Shown: positions 6,811 through 15,813, numbered from the stretch's first letter. The stretch is 64,000 nt of DNA from Pseudomonas palleroniana (GCF_003031675.1 NZ_PYWX01000068.1:62001-126000), one strand, 5' to 3'. Notes: generated from the letters alone by a model not told the origin. A program made the numbers and translations.

Positions 6811-8445
6811 TCAGACAGATTCCAGTCGCCAGCCCGCCGGATGCCAGTCCAATCGATGGGTCGGCCTGAGCGCCTGTACAAATGCCTCGTCATGCGACAC
6901 CACCAACATGGCCCCGGTAAAGCCGCGCAGCGCCTGCTCAAAAGCGAGCACCGATTCCAGGTCCAGATGGTTGGTGGGCTCGTCCAGCAACAACAGTTGC
7001 GCCGGGATTTCGCGCCACAAGGCAATCGCCATTGCAGCTTTCAACCGCTCGCCGCCACTTAACTGGCCGGTAGGCTGGGTGACGCGCTGCGCATCCAGTT
7101 GCAGCAAGGCCAGGCGTGTGCGCAGTTCGGCTTCGGCCAGCGGCGTGTCGAGCAGGTTCAGCTGTTCGACGATGGAGCGTCGGTCGTCCAGTAGCGCCAG
7201 ATGCTGGTCGATATACGCGTGGGTGACGTGCACGGCACATTCGCCGCCGACCGCCCGCCAGTGCCCCGCAAGCAGTTTGAGCAGGGTGGATTTGCCGCAA
7301 CCGTTCGGCCCGTGTACCGCCACGCGCACAGGCCCCATCAGGTTCAACGTGACGTAGGTAGAAGACTGCTGCGCATCGAGCCACGGCAATTGGGCCTGTT
7401 CGAGCGTCACCACGTGTCGACCATTGGGCAGCCTTGAACCGGGCAGGGCGAGCAGAGTGGGCGTCTCGTCCACGACGCGTTCGTAGGCTTGGCGCACCTG
7501 CTGGTCGAGTTGGTGTTTATGCGCGTGGTGGGCGCTGCGTACGGTACTGACGATTTCCGTGGCGGCGCCTTTCCAGCGGGCCTTGGTGAACCGGTCAACG
7601 TTGGCAGTTTCTGCGTGTTTGCGCGCGCGGGCGGCATTGCGTTGCAGGCTGTCGTGATCCTTTTGCAGGCGCTTGCGTTCGCGGCTACGTTCAAGCCTGG
7701 CGTGCTCCAGGGCTGCAACCGCTGCGTGTTGTTCAGTGTCGCGTTGCTGGCGGTAAGCATCGTAGTTGCCGCCATAGACGCGCATGCCCAGCGGGGAAAG
7801 CTCGACGATGCGCCCCAAGGTGTTGAGCAACTGTCGATCATGGCTGACGACGACCAGGCCACCACGCCACTGGCCCAGGATGCGCAGCAGCCAGTCGCGG
7901 CCCAGGCTGTCGAGGTGGTTGGTGGGCTCATCCAATACCAGCAAATCCGGAGCGGCCAACAACGCGCCGATCACTGCGACGCGGGCCAGTTGGCCGCCAC
8001 TCAGTTGAGCGGCCGGCGTATCGAAGCCCAGCGCTTGCAAGCCCGCCCCATCCAGCGCCGCGCGCAGGCGTTCGGCCAGGTCCCAGCGTTCATCAATCCG
8101 CTCGAAGTCATCGGCGCGGGCCTCACCCGATGCCATACGCTCAAGCGCGGCCAAGGCTTCGGCGGTGCGGGTGAGCTGGGCAATGCTTTCACCGGGTTGA
8201 ACGCTCAGGCTCTGCGCGACATAGGCCACACGGGCATTGCCGTCGAGTGTGCCGGAGGAGGGCTGGAGCACACCGGCGATCAGCTTGGCGAGGACACTTT
8301 TGCCACGGCCATTACGCCCGACAATCCCGGTCGGCGTGTGATCGATGGACAGGTTGATAGCTTCCAGCAAGGTATCGCCATTGGCGAACTGGAAAGACAC
8401 GTGTTGCAGGGAAACGAGTACGGGCAGCCGGTTGACGTCAGTCAT
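6811..8445 (-). CDS. ABC-F family ATPase (two ATP-binding domains)
   Basis: A 544-residue soluble protein with two ABC ATPase domains and no membrane segments. Walker A motifs are GRNGRGKS and GPNGCGKS, signatures LSGGQLARV and LSGGERLKA, and Walker B motifs VLDEPTNHLD and LLDEPTNHLD. The charged helical linker between the domains is the P-site tRNA interaction motif region of ABC-F proteins. Such proteins act on the ribosome, either relieving translational stalling or protecting against antibiotics. GGAGGTG precedes the ATG; the in-frame extension to 8616 is unsupported. The exact subfamily is not clear. Confidence 0.88.
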   Translation of the reverse strand: MTDVNRLPVLVSLQHVSFQFANGDTLLEAINLSIDHTPTGIVGRNGRGKSVLAKLIAGVLQPSSGTLDGNARVAYVAQSLSVQPGESIAQLTRTAEALAALERMASGEARADDFERIDERWDLAERLRAALDGAGLQALGFDTPAAQLSGGQLARVAVIGALLAAPDLLVLDEPTNHLDSLGRDWLLRILGQWRGGLVVVSHDRQLLNTLGRIVELSPLGMRVYGGNYDAYRQQRDTEQHAAVAALEHARLERSRERKRLQKDHDSLQRNAARARKHAETANVDRFTKARWKGAATEIVSTVRSAHHAHKHQLDQQVRQAYERVVDETPTLLALPGSRLPNGRHVVTLEQAQLPWLDAQQSSTYVTLNLMGPVRVAVHGPNGCGKSTLLKLLAGHWRAVGGECAVHVTHAYIDQHLALLDDRRSIVEQLNLLDTPLAEAELRTRLALLQLDAQRVTQPTGQLSGGERLKAAMAIALWREIPAQLLLLDEPTNHLDLESVLAFEQALRGFTGAMLVVSHDEAFVQALRPTHRLDWHPAGWRLESV

Positions 8446-8569
8446 CAGCACCTCCAAAAAAATGTCGAACAGGCCAACAAGCGCGCCAGGCGGCTCGTTG
8501 CAGATACATTTTGGAAGGCTTAGTGGTTCACGTCGGCGGTCATCCCGTAAATCAGAAGGGGGGCAAAGG

Positions 8570-9619
8570 CTAACCTGCCTTGGCGTTCTTAGGCAAGTCG
8601 GCGGCCAATTGCTCAAGAAACATCGCCAGGGCGACCTCTTCCGCTTTCAGGCCCTGGCGCACCCGTGGCTTGGGCAGTTTGGACAGTTCGCCCAGGCTGA
8701 AATGCTCCAGTACCGCCGGGTGGATGTAGCACTTGCGGCACACCGCTGGCGTGTTGCCCAACTGCTTGGCCACACTCTTGACCATGGCCACCACATGCCG
8801 CTTGGCGTCGGATTCCGGCTGCCATTCCAGGTCACGCAGCACCGCCAACGCAAGGGCGGTGCCGGCCCAGGTGCGATAGTCCTTGGCGGTAAAGTCGGCG
8901 CCGGTGAGGCTGTGCAGGTAGGCGTTGACGTCGTGGGAACTGACGGTATGGCGCTCACCGTCTGCATCCAGATACTGAAACAGGTTTTGCCCCGGCAGCT
9001 CCATGCAACGCTTGACCACTGTGGCCAGGCGCTTGTCCCTGACACTGACTTGATGCTCGACACCGCTTTTGCCCCGGAACTGGAACTGGATTTCGCTGCC
9101 CTTGATGTCCACATGACGATTACGCAGGGTAGTCAGCCCGTAGGACTTGTTGTCCCGCGCATACTGCGTATTGCCCACGCGGATCAGCGTGGCGTCCAGC
9201 AGCATGACCACGGTGGCCAGGACTTTTTCGCGGGTGAAACCGGGTTCGGCGATCTGTGCCTCCAACTGTTTGCGCAGCTTGGGCAGGGCCTTGCCGAACT
9301 CTTGCAGCCGAGCGTATTTGTCACTGTCGCGCACTTCGCGCCAGCGGGGGTGATACCGGTATTGCTTGCGGCCACGGGCATCCCGCCCGGTCGCCTGCAA
9401 GTGACCACGCGGATCGGCGCAGATCCACACATCGGTATAGGCGGGCGGTACGGCGAGGGCGTTCAGGCGCTTGATTTCATCGGCATCGGTGATGCGCTTG
9501 CCCTGCACATCGAAATACTGGAACTTGCCCCGCAGCGTTTTACGGCGGATGCCGGGCTGGCTGTCGTCAACGTAATGCAGGTCGCGGGGTAGATCGGCGG
9601 GCAGCGCAGAGTCGGGCAT
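8570..9619 (-). CDS. DNA topoisomerase IB (poxvirus-like)
   Basis: A 349-residue bacterial type IB topoisomerase, which relaxes supercoils through a 3'-phosphotyrosyl intermediate. Catalytic elements are visible: LIRVGN (Arg147), the TTLRNRHV strand, AKDYRTWAGT (Arg249) and the KCYIHP motif whose Tyr298 is the expected nucleophile. Size and motif order match the poxvirus-type enzymes of Pseudomonas. The start has AAGGAA upstream. No functional link to the flanking genes is evident. Confidence 0.9.
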   Translation of the reverse strand: MPDSALPADLPRDLHYVDDSQPGIRRKTLRGKFQYFDVQGKRITDADEIKRLNALAVPPAYTDVWICADPRGHLQATGRDARGRKQYRYHPRWREVRDSDKYARLQEFGKALPKLRKQLEAQIAEPGFTREKVLATVVMLLDATLIRVGNTQYARDNKSYGLTTLRNRHVDIKGSEIQFQFRGKSGVEHQVSVRDKRLATVVKRCMELPGQNLFQYLDADGERHTVSSHDVNAYLHSLTGADFTAKDYRTWAGTALALAVLRDLEWQPESDAKRHVVAMVKSVAKQLGNTPAVCRKCYIHPAVLEHFSLGELSKLPKPRVRQGLKAEEVALAMFLEQLAADLPKNAKAG

Positions 9620-9708
9620 GGTGCAGGTTCCTTGGCAAAGGATCAGGCCGGTATGTCTGATTGACCGCGGCCCTGTGCGGTGGTGCCAAAAACTTGTGCG
9701 GAGGCCGC

Positions 9709-10788
9709 TCAGGCCAATACCGCCACCGCCTTGATCTGTGCCCACAGTGTCTGGCCAGGGCGCAGTTGCAGCTGGTCGCGGGAGAATCGCGTGATACGCG
9801 CCAGCAAGGGCGTACCCCCGGCGTCCAGGCGCACCAGCACATGGGCGCTGTTATCCGCCCCAATCGTCTGGGTGACCGTCACGGGCAAGCGGTTGAGGAT
9901 ACTGCTGTGTTCTTCGGCTTGCAGGCTGAGGCTCACGTCCCGCGCCTGCACCTTGATACGCAGCTGTTTGCCCGGTGCCAGCGGTGCATGGGCGACGCGC
10001 ATCGACAGCGCGCTGTCGGGAAGTTGCAGCGTGAGCAACTGGTAGTGCGCGTCATACGCGCTGACGGCGCCATTGATGACCACACCGGCGTCATCGCCCA
10101 GGGCCATGGGCAAATCGAGTCGTGCCAGGGTTTCACCGATAGGGCCGCTGGCCAGCGCCTTGCCGTCGCTGAGCAGCACGAGGTGGTCAGCCAACCGCGC
10201 GACCTCATCCTGGGCGTGGCTGACGTAGAGCAGCGGAATCTCCAACTCATCGTGCAGGCGTTCGAGGTACGGCAGGATTTCATTTTTGCGCTGGCTGTCC
10301 AGGGCTGCCAGCGGCTCATCCATCAATAGCAATTGCGGGCTGGTCAGCAACGCACGGGCGATGCCGATGCGCTGGCGCTCGCCGCCGGACAAGTGCTGCG
10401 GGTGACGGTCGAGCAGATGGCCGATACCCAGCAGTTCGGTGGCGTGAGCCATATCCACCCGGCGCAGCGCGCGTGGGATGCGCTTGAGGCCGAACTCCAG
10501 GTTGGCGCGCACCGACAAATGCGGGAACAGGCTGGCCTCCTGGAACACATAGCCGATAGCGCGTTTATGCGGTGGCACAAACACGCCCTTGCGGCTGTCT
10601 TGCCAGACCTCATCGTTGATTCGGATAAACCCGTCTGCGGCCCGCTCCAGCCCGGCAATGCAGCGCAAACAGGTAGTCTTGCCGGAACCGGAGTGCCCGT
10701 ACAACGCCGTGACGCCACGGCCAGGCAGATGCAGGTCCACATCCAGGGCAAAAGCCGAATAACCCAGTTGCAGGCGTACCTCCATCAT
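9709..10788 (-). CDS. modC: Molybdate ABC transporter ATP-binding protein ModC
   Basis: A 359-residue ABC ATPase with Walker A GHSGSGKT near residue 32, Q-loop YVFQEASLFPHL, signature LSGGERQRIGIARALL and Walker B LLLMDEPLAALD. The C-terminal third (after about 290) is a molybdate-binding TOBE domain, which distinguishes ModC from other importers. It closes the modABC operon, starting five bases after modB. It energises import of molybdate for the molybdenum cofactor. Confidence 0.95.
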   Translation of the reverse strand: MMEVRLQLGYSAFALDVDLHLPGRGVTALYGHSGSGKTTCLRCIAGLERAADGFIRINDEVWQDSRKGVFVPPHKRAIGYVFQEASLFPHLSVRANLEFGLKRIPRALRRVDMAHATELLGIGHLLDRHPQHLSGGERQRIGIARALLTSPQLLLMDEPLAALDSQRKNEILPYLERLHDELEIPLLYVSHAQDEVARLADHLVLLSDGKALASGPIGETLARLDLPMALGDDAGVVINGAVSAYDAHYQLLTLQLPDSALSMRVAHAPLAPGKQLRIKVQARDVSLSLQAEEHSSILNRLPVTVTQTIGADNSAHVLVRLDAGGTPLLARITRFSRDQLQLRPGQTLWAQIKAVAVLA

Positions 10789-10793
10789 CGCGA

Positions 10794-11474
10794 TCAGCTC
10801 CAGCCCATCTTGGTTTTACGGCTGGAGTAGAGCGCCAGCAATACCAGGAATGCGAAGACCACCATGGCGCCGGCCAGCCAATGGGCCTGGGCGTATTCCA
10901 TCGCTTCGACGTGGTCGTAGATCTGTACCGAAACCACGCGGGTTTTGTCGGGGATATTGCCGCCGATCATCAGCACCACGCCAAATTCACCGACGGTGTG
11001 GGCAAAACCGAGAATCGAGGCGGTGATAAACCCTGGGCGCGCCAGCGGCAGGATCACCGTGAAGAAGGTGTCCCAGGGGTTGGCCCGCAAGGTCGCGGCG
11101 ACCTCGAGTGGGCGAGTGCCAATGGCGGAGAACGCGTTTTGCAACGGCTGCACCACGAATGGCATGGAGTAGATCACTGAGCCGAGCACCAGCCCGGCGA
11201 AGCTGAAGGTCAGGGTGCCCAGGCCCAGCCATTCGGTGAACTGGCCCACATAGCCGTTCGGGCCCAGGGCCAGCAGCAGGTAAAAACCGATCACCGTCGG
11301 CGGCAGCACCAACGGCAGCGCCACAACCGCACCAATGGGGCCGCGCCACCAGGATTGGGTGCGCGACAGCCATAGAGCGATCGGAGTGCCGATAATCAGC
11401 AGGATCACCGTGGTCAGCGACGCCAGTTTGAGGGTCAACCCGATAGCGGAAAAATCGGCACTCGACAGAGGCAT
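10794..11474 (-). CDS. modB: Molybdate ABC transporter permease ModB
   Basis: A 226-residue inner-membrane permease with five to six helices. The cytoplasmic EAA-like loop (EVAATLRANPWDTFFTVILPLARPG) that docks the ATPase is present, and LPLVLPPTVIGFYLL is typical of ModB. It lies between modA (four bases upstream) and modC in one transcription unit. Confidence 0.95.
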   Translation of the reverse strand: MPLSSADFSAIGLTLKLASLTTVILLIIGTPIALWLSRTQSWWRGPIGAVVALPLVLPPTVIGFYLLLALGPNGYVGQFTEWLGLGTLTFSFAGLVLGSVIYSMPFVVQPLQNAFSAIGTRPLEVAATLRANPWDTFFTVILPLARPGFITASILGFAHTVGEFGVVLMIGGNIPDKTRVVSVQIYDHVEAMEYAQAHWLAGAMVVFAFLVLLALYSSRKTKMGWS

Positions 11475-11478
11475 GCAG

Positions 11479-12231
11479 TTAGAGCTCGTAACCGTAGGAC
11501 TTGATCACCGCAGCCGCTTTCGCGCCTTTGAGGTATTCGACCAGGGCTTTGGCAGCGGCGCTGTCCTTGCCTTTGTTGAGAATCACCGCATCTTGTTTGA
11601 TCGGGTCATGCAGGGAGGCCGGAACGATCCACGCCGAACCGCTGGTGACTTTGCCGTCTTTGTAGATCTGCGACAGCGCGACAAAACCCAGTTCGGCATT
11701 GCCGGTCGACACGAACTGGTAGGCCTGGGTGATGTTCTGGCCTTCGACGAGTTTGTCCTTGACCTTGTCGGTCAAGCCTTCCTTGGCCAGCACTTGGGTG
11801 GCGGCCAGGCCGTAGGGAGCGGTTTTCGGGTTGGCCATGGACAGGTGCTTGAACGCGTTCTGCTTCAGCACATCGCCGTTGGCGTCCACGTAGCCAGCTT
11901 TGGCCGACCACAGGGCCAGGGTGCCGACGGCGTAGGTGAAGCGTGAACCCTTGACGGTGTCGCCTTCGGTTTCGAGTTTTTGCGGGGTGGTATCGTCGGC
12001 GCTCAGGAACACCTCGAACGGCGCGCCGTTCTTGATCTGCGTGTAGAACTGGCCGGTGGCGCCATAGGCGGCGACCAGTTTGTGGCCGGTGTCTTTCTCG
12101 AAGTCGGCGGCGATCGCCTGGATCGGTGCAGTGAAGTTGGCGGCCACCGCCACTTGCACTTCGTCAGCGTGAGCGGTGCTGAACGCCATGGCGGCGACAA
12201 GGGGGGCCAGGCGAGAGGCGCGGATCATCAT
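11479..12231 (-). CDS. modA: Molybdate-binding periplasmic protein ModA
   Basis: A 250-residue secreted protein with a Sec signal peptide (cleavage expected after AFSTAHA). VAVAANFTAPIQAIAADFEKDTGH and the GATGQFYTQI segment are characteristic of ModA, and the ligand-binding serine lies in YGATGQ-type loops. It captures molybdate in the periplasm for ModBC. It is the first gene of modABC and has a ModE-like palindrome upstream. Confidence 0.93.
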   Translation of the reverse strand: MMIRASRLAPLVAAMAFSTAHADEVQVAVAANFTAPIQAIAADFEKDTGHKLVAAYGATGQFYTQIKNGAPFEVFLSADDTTPQKLETEGDTVKGSRFTYAVGTLALWSAKAGYVDANGDVLKQNAFKHLSMANPKTAPYGLAATQVLAKEGLTDKVKDKLVEGQNITQAYQFVSTGNAELGFVALSQIYKDGKVTSGSAWIVPASLHDPIKQDAVILNKGKDSAAAKALVEYLKGAKAAAVIKSYGYEL

Positions 12232-12277
12232 GAAGCAGCTCCTTGGGTAGTACGGCGAGTCTCAGGTAGAAGGCGTT

Positions 12278-12305
12278 ACCGCTATGTAGGGGAATATATA
12301 GCGGT
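12278..12305 (-). promoter_or_regulatory. ModE-like operator of modABC
   Basis: Arms ACCGCTATGTA (12278-12288) and TATATAGCGGT (12295-12305) form an inverted repeat, 10 of 11 positions matching, around a six-base spacer. It resembles the ModE operator pattern of CGnTATATA half-sites. It lies 47 bases upstream of the modA start codon, the place expected for molybdate-dependent repression. No modE gene is in the window. Confidence 0.65.
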
Positions 12306-12342
12306 TAGCCATCGCCGGTACAGTGCAAAGTCGCCTCGGGGG

Positions 12343-13407
12343 TCAGTTCCTCTGGAGTCTGGCCAGCGCCTGCTCGGCCAATTCGCGCGTCAGCGCATAA
12401 CTGGACATCTCTTTGCCCAGGCGCAATGCCTGGCCGGACCACAGGTTGCTGAAACCCGCTTCATCCTTGGCCTTGAGCGGCATCAAGGCGCCGCCGGCCC
12501 TGGGGAATGCCGGAGCCGCCGGGTTGATCGCCCCCAGCTCGCGCATCACCCGGTTGACGATGCCTCGCGCCGGGCGGCCGGTAAACAGGTTGGTCAGCGC
12601 CGTTTCACTGGCTTGGGCATTGCGCAGTGCATGGTGATGGGAGGCGCTGACGTTGGCTTCGGGGGTGAACAGGTACGCGGTGCCAATCTGCACCGCCGCA
12701 GCGCCCAGCGCGAACGCTGCCACGATACCGCGCGCATCACCAATGCCACCGGCGGCAATCACGGGCACCTTCACGGCGTCGACGATCTGCGGGACCAGGG
12801 CCATCAGGCCGATCTGGGTATTGAGGTCGTCACTGAGAAACAAACCACGGTGCCCACCGGCTTCCACACCCATGGCAATGATCGCATCGCAACCATGTTG
12901 TTCCAGCCATATGGCTTCCTCTACCGTGGTGGCCGAAGAAAGCACCTTGGCACCGGTAGCTTTTACGCGGTCAAGCAAGCGCTTTTCCGGCAGGCCGAAG
13001 TGGAAGCTGACCACTTCCGGGCGGAACTCTTCGACCACTTCGCAGGCAGCCTCATTAAAAGGGGAGCGATTGGACTCCGGGGTGGGGGCATCGAAGTCGG
13101 CGCCCAGCTCACGGTAATAAGGCTCCAGCAGCGCCTTCCAGCGGCGGTCACGCGCCTCATCGGCCGCGGGTGGTTGATGGCAGAAGAAATTGACATTGAT
13201 GGGCCGTACGTCGGCTTGACGAAGCGTGGTCAAGGCTTCGCGCAATTGTTCCAGGCTCAGCGCTGCAGCAGGCATCGAGCCCAGCGCGCCGGCCTGGCTG
13301 GCGGCGATCACCATTGCGGTGGTGGTACCCACGGCCATCGGGGCTTGAATGATGGGCACGTCGATGCCCAGCAGGTCGAGAATGCGCGTGTCTGGCCAGG
13401 TGCTCAT
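12343..13407 (-). CDS. Nitronate monooxygenase (2-nitropropane dioxygenase family)
   Basis: A 354-residue FMN-dependent TIM-barrel enzyme. PIIQAPMAVGTT at the N-terminus, GVEAGGHRG near the middle (with the conserved catalytic-type histidine) and VIAAGGIGDARGIVAAFALGAAAVQIGTAYL are the standard flavin-binding motifs of class I nitronate monooxygenases. These oxidise toxic alkyl nitronates such as propionate 3-nitronate. The start at 13407 has GGAG upstream; an extension to 13464 adds 19 unsupported residues. It lies 71 bases downstream of ada. Confidence 0.9.
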   Translation of the reverse strand: MSTWPDTRILDLLGIDVPIIQAPMAVGTTTAMVIAASQAGALGSMPAAALSLEQLREALTTLRQADVRPINVNFFCHQPPAADEARDRRWKALLEPYYRELGADFDAPTPESNRSPFNEAACEVVEEFRPEVVSFHFGLPEKRLLDRVKATGAKVLSSATTVEEAIWLEQHGCDAIIAMGVEAGGHRGLFLSDDLNTQIGLMALVPQIVDAVKVPVIAAGGIGDARGIVAAFALGAAAVQIGTAYLFTPEANVSASHHHALRNAQASETALTNLFTGRPARGIVNRVMRELGAINPAAPAFPRAGGALMPLKAKDEAGFSNLWSGQALRLGKEMSSYALTRELAEQALARLQRN

Positions 13408-13478
13408 GGGACGTGTCTCCAGCGTGAGTAAGACGTTGCGCTGTTTTAGCAGGGCCCTTGGCACTCGGCCAGTCTGTT

Positions 13479-14561
13479 TTATTCACTGGACGTCAGGGGT
13501 ATTTCATGAAGGGGACACGCAGCGGTTTCCCGCTCCAGCAACTGCCGCTTGCGCTCCACGCCCCAACGGTAGCCCGACAGCTCGCCGTTGCTGCGGACCA
13601 CGCGATGGCAAGGGATTGCCACCGCGAGGCTGTTGGCGCCGCAGGCCTGGGCCACCGCACGAAAAGACTTGGGCGCGCCGATGCGTTCGGCAATCTGCGC
13701 GTAGCTGGCGGTGGCGCCCACCGGAATTTCGCGCAGCGCTTGCCATACCCGCTCCTGGAACGCAGTGCCGCGCAGGTCCAGCGGCAGATCCAGGCCTACG
13801 GCCGGCGCTTCGATGAAGCCCACGACTTGGGCGATCAATTGTTCGAACTCACGATCCGCGCCGACGAGTTCGGCCTTGGGGAACTGGTCCTGCAGATCAC
13901 GCACCAGCTTGTCCGGATCGTCACCCAATAAAATGGCGCACACCCCTCGCTGGCTCTGCGCTACCAGCACGGCTCCGAGTGCACATTGGCCAACGGCAAA
14001 ATGGATGGTGCTGTTGGTGCCTCCGGCTTTGAAGTCGCGCGGGGTCATGCCAAGCAGTTGGTCGGCCGCCTCATAGAAGCGGCTGCTGGAGTTGAAGCCG
14101 GCGTCGTACAAGGCATCGGTCACCGAGTGCTGGCCTTTCAAACCGTCGCGAACCTTGCGCGAGCGCAACGCGCTGGCGTAGCCCTTGGGCGTCAGGCCGG
14201 TGGCCGCCTTGAACACGCGATGAAAATGGAATGAACTCAACCCGGCCTGGTTGGCGAGCGCTTCCAGGCTGGGCGGTGTTTCGGCCTGTTCGATTTGCTG
14301 GCATGCGGCGGCGACGAGTTGCCCATGGTGGGCGGCCAATTGGGTCTGGTCAGCGCAGGCGCGTTTGCTGGGGCGGTAGCCGGCGGCTTCGGCGAGGGCC
14401 GGGCTGTCGAAGAATTCGATATTTTCCGGGCGCGGCAGGCGCGAAGCACTGCTGGGGCGGCAGTACACCCCGGTGGTTTTCACCCCGTAGACAAACAGCG
14501 TGTCGGCTTTGGCGTCGCGGGCAACAATGGCCGCCCAGCGGGGGTCTTGTTCGTTGTTCAT
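13479..14561 (-). CDS. ada: Ada-type regulator / O6-methylguanine-DNA methyltransferase with degenerate zinc site
   Basis: A 360-residue fusion: N-terminal Ada zinc domain (about 1-75), AraC helix-turn-helix (about 85-180) and a C-terminal O6-alkylguanine transferase domain whose IPCHRV motif places the acceptor at Cys318. In E. coli Ada the zinc ligands are Cys38, 42, 69 and 72. Here the equivalents are Cys34, Ser38, Ser65 and Ala68 (with a Cys at 69), so the usual four-cysteine zinc site is lost. Repair of O6-methylguanine should be intact, while methylphosphotriester sensing is doubtful. I chose ATG at 14561; GTG at 14570 is an alternative. alkB lies upstream on the same strand. Confidence 0.9.
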   Translation of the reverse strand: MNNEQDPRWAAIVARDAKADTLFVYGVKTTGVYCRPSSASRLPRPENIEFFDSPALAEAAGYRPSKRACADQTQLAAHHGQLVAAACQQIEQAETPPSLEALANQAGLSSFHFHRVFKAATGLTPKGYASALRSRKVRDGLKGQHSVTDALYDAGFNSSSRFYEAADQLLGMTPRDFKAGGTNSTIHFAVGQCALGAVLVAQSQRGVCAILLGDDPDKLVRDLQDQFPKAELVGADREFEQLIAQVVGFIEAPAVGLDLPLDLRGTAFQERVWQALREIPVGATASYAQIAERIGAPKSFRAVAQACGANSLAVAIPCHRVVRSNGELSGYRWGVERKRQLLERETAACPLHEIPLTSSE

Positions 14562-14636
14562 GACCTGCACTCTTGACGATTCACGGGCAGCTTAGCGGCG
14601 TAGATCGAGCTCGACACTCTCAAACTTGCGGTCAAA

Positions 14637-15293
14637 TCAGCCGGCGGTGCGAAAGGTCAGGTTGATCCGCTGCGGGCCCATCACCGAGTGCACGCCCTCT
14701 TTGATCGGCATCACCCCATGAAAGCGCAAGCGATCGACGCCGCCCCAGACCACCACATCACCGTGGAACAGCGAGATTTTTTGGGGCTTGTCCCCGCGTT
14801 CATGGCCGCCGAACAGAAAAATCGCCGGCAGCCCCAGGGACACTGAAACGACGGGGGCGTTGTAACGACGCTCGTTCTTGTCCTGGTGCAAGGACATCTT
14901 GGCTCCGGGCACATATCGGTTGATCAGGCACGCGTCGGGTGCGAAGTCGGGGAAGCCGGCCTCCGTTGCTGCCAGGGTGGCCAGTTCGCGCAAGGCATCC
15001 GGCATCGCCGGCCACGGGGTTTGGCTGCGCGGGTCGACGGGGCTGTAGCGGTAGCCGCTGCTGTCGGTGGTCCAGCCCAGCTCACCACAACTGCTCAAGG
15101 CCGCCGACATGGTAAAGCCGCCGGGCGTTACCATTTTACGAAACGGCGACTGCGCCAATATCCGACGCAGCTCAGGCAGCAGACGCTCAACCCAGGGTAG
15201 GGCGTAGCCCCTGAGCACATAGGATTCTGCGCCAATTTGTTCGCGTCCCCTGGGTTGTTGCAGGGCGTCATCGGCGAACAAGTCGGCAGTCAT
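14637..15293 (-). CDS. alkB: AlkB-like 2-oxoglutarate/Fe(II) DNA dealkylase
   Basis: A 218-residue dioxygenase. Iron ligands fit HxD at His136/Asp138 (SLHQDKNE) and His192 (RLRFHGV), and the 2-oxoglutarate arginines fit the RINLTFR motif (Arg209, Arg215). This matches AlkB, which oxidatively removes methyl groups from 1-methyladenine and 3-methylcytosine. It starts three bases after the stop of the 55-residue gene upstream and is followed by ada, giving an alkylation-repair cluster. Confidence 0.93.
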   Translation of the reverse strand: MTADLFADDALQQPRGREQIGAESYVLRGYALPWVERLLPELRRILAQSPFRKMVTPGGFTMSAALSSCGELGWTTDSSGYRYSPVDPRSQTPWPAMPDALRELATLAATEAGFPDFAPDACLINRYVPGAKMSLHQDKNERRYNAPVVSVSLGLPAIFLFGGHERGDKPQKISLFHGDVVVWGGVDRLRFHGVMPIKEGVHSVMGPQRINLTFRTAG

Positions 15294-15296
15294 GGC

Positions 15297-15464
15297 TTAC
15301 AGCGCCTTGCTCACCGTGATGTCGGTGATGACATCGCCGGCATCATGGATTTTCGCCAGGGCTTGCTTGGCTTCTTCCACGCTGTTGCTGTGCAGTTGCG
15401 CGAACTCGAAGCGACGTTCGCCGTTGAGCTTGTACTTGATGACGTATTTGGTCGTGGTGGTCAC
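15297..15464 (-). CDS. Small conserved protein (55 aa, GTG start)
   Basis: A 55-residue protein starting with GTG, with AGGA a few bases upstream. The sequence (TTTTKYVIKYKLNGERRFE... ending DVITDITVSKAL) suggests a beta-beta-alpha-beta fold, with no signal peptide. The stop codon is three bases from the alkB start, so translation is probably coupled to alkB. It lies 25 bases after the DUF1883 gene. I do not recognise a named family. Confidence 0.6.
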   Translation of the reverse strand: MTTTTKYVIKYKLNGERRFEFAQLHSNSVEEAKQALAKIHDAGDVITDITVSKAL

Positions 15465-15489
15465 AGCTTTTTCCTGTCGGTTATCCGGA

Positions 15490-15792
15490 TCAGCTCAGTT
15501 TGGAGCTGGTACGACGAACGATGCGAATCTTGTGGGACAGCGCGGGTTTACGGGTCACGCTGATGGCGCGGCGCGTGACCACATCCAGGGTGATGTTCCA
15601 GAAGCCGGTGCTGGGCGCGGTGATTTTCGCCGGGAACTTGTCAAACGCACCGCCGTGGTAGGTGTGGCGGCCGCCATTCTTGAAGCTGCGAAAATTGGCG
15701 TCGCTCATCAGGCGGATATTGCAAGTCTGCGAGCATTCGATGACGACAATGTCTCCCTCGTTGAGGTGCTCGCGCTGATGAATGAATTTCAT
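15490..15792 (-). CDS. DUF1883 domain protein
   Basis: A 100-residue protein starting MKFIHQREHLNEGDIVVIE. The pattern of a short beta-rich domain with CNIRLMSDANF and YHGGAFDKFPAKI, then GFWNITLD, fits DUF1883, a family of unknown function. No signal peptide. It is the first gene of a same-strand run leading to the 55-residue protein, alkB and ada. A perfect palindrome TTCTGA-AAAA-TCAGAA lies at 15814-15829, just upstream. Confidence 0.75.
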   Translation of the reverse strand: MKFIHQREHLNEGDIVVIECSQTCNIRLMSDANFRSFKNGGRHTYHGGAFDKFPAKITAPSTGFWNITLDVVTRRAISVTRKPALSHKIRIVRRTSSKLS

Positions 15793-15813
15793 GGGGGTCT
15801 CCAGAAGGGCTTT

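Noticed and set aside
7489..8523. 344-residue open frame on the plus strand
   Set aside because: Antisense to the ABC-F gene, whose two ATPase domains are complete.
11980..13431. 483-residue open frame on the plus strand
   Set aside because: Covers modA and nitronate monooxygenase in antisense and crosses the ModE-like operator; no coding motifs.
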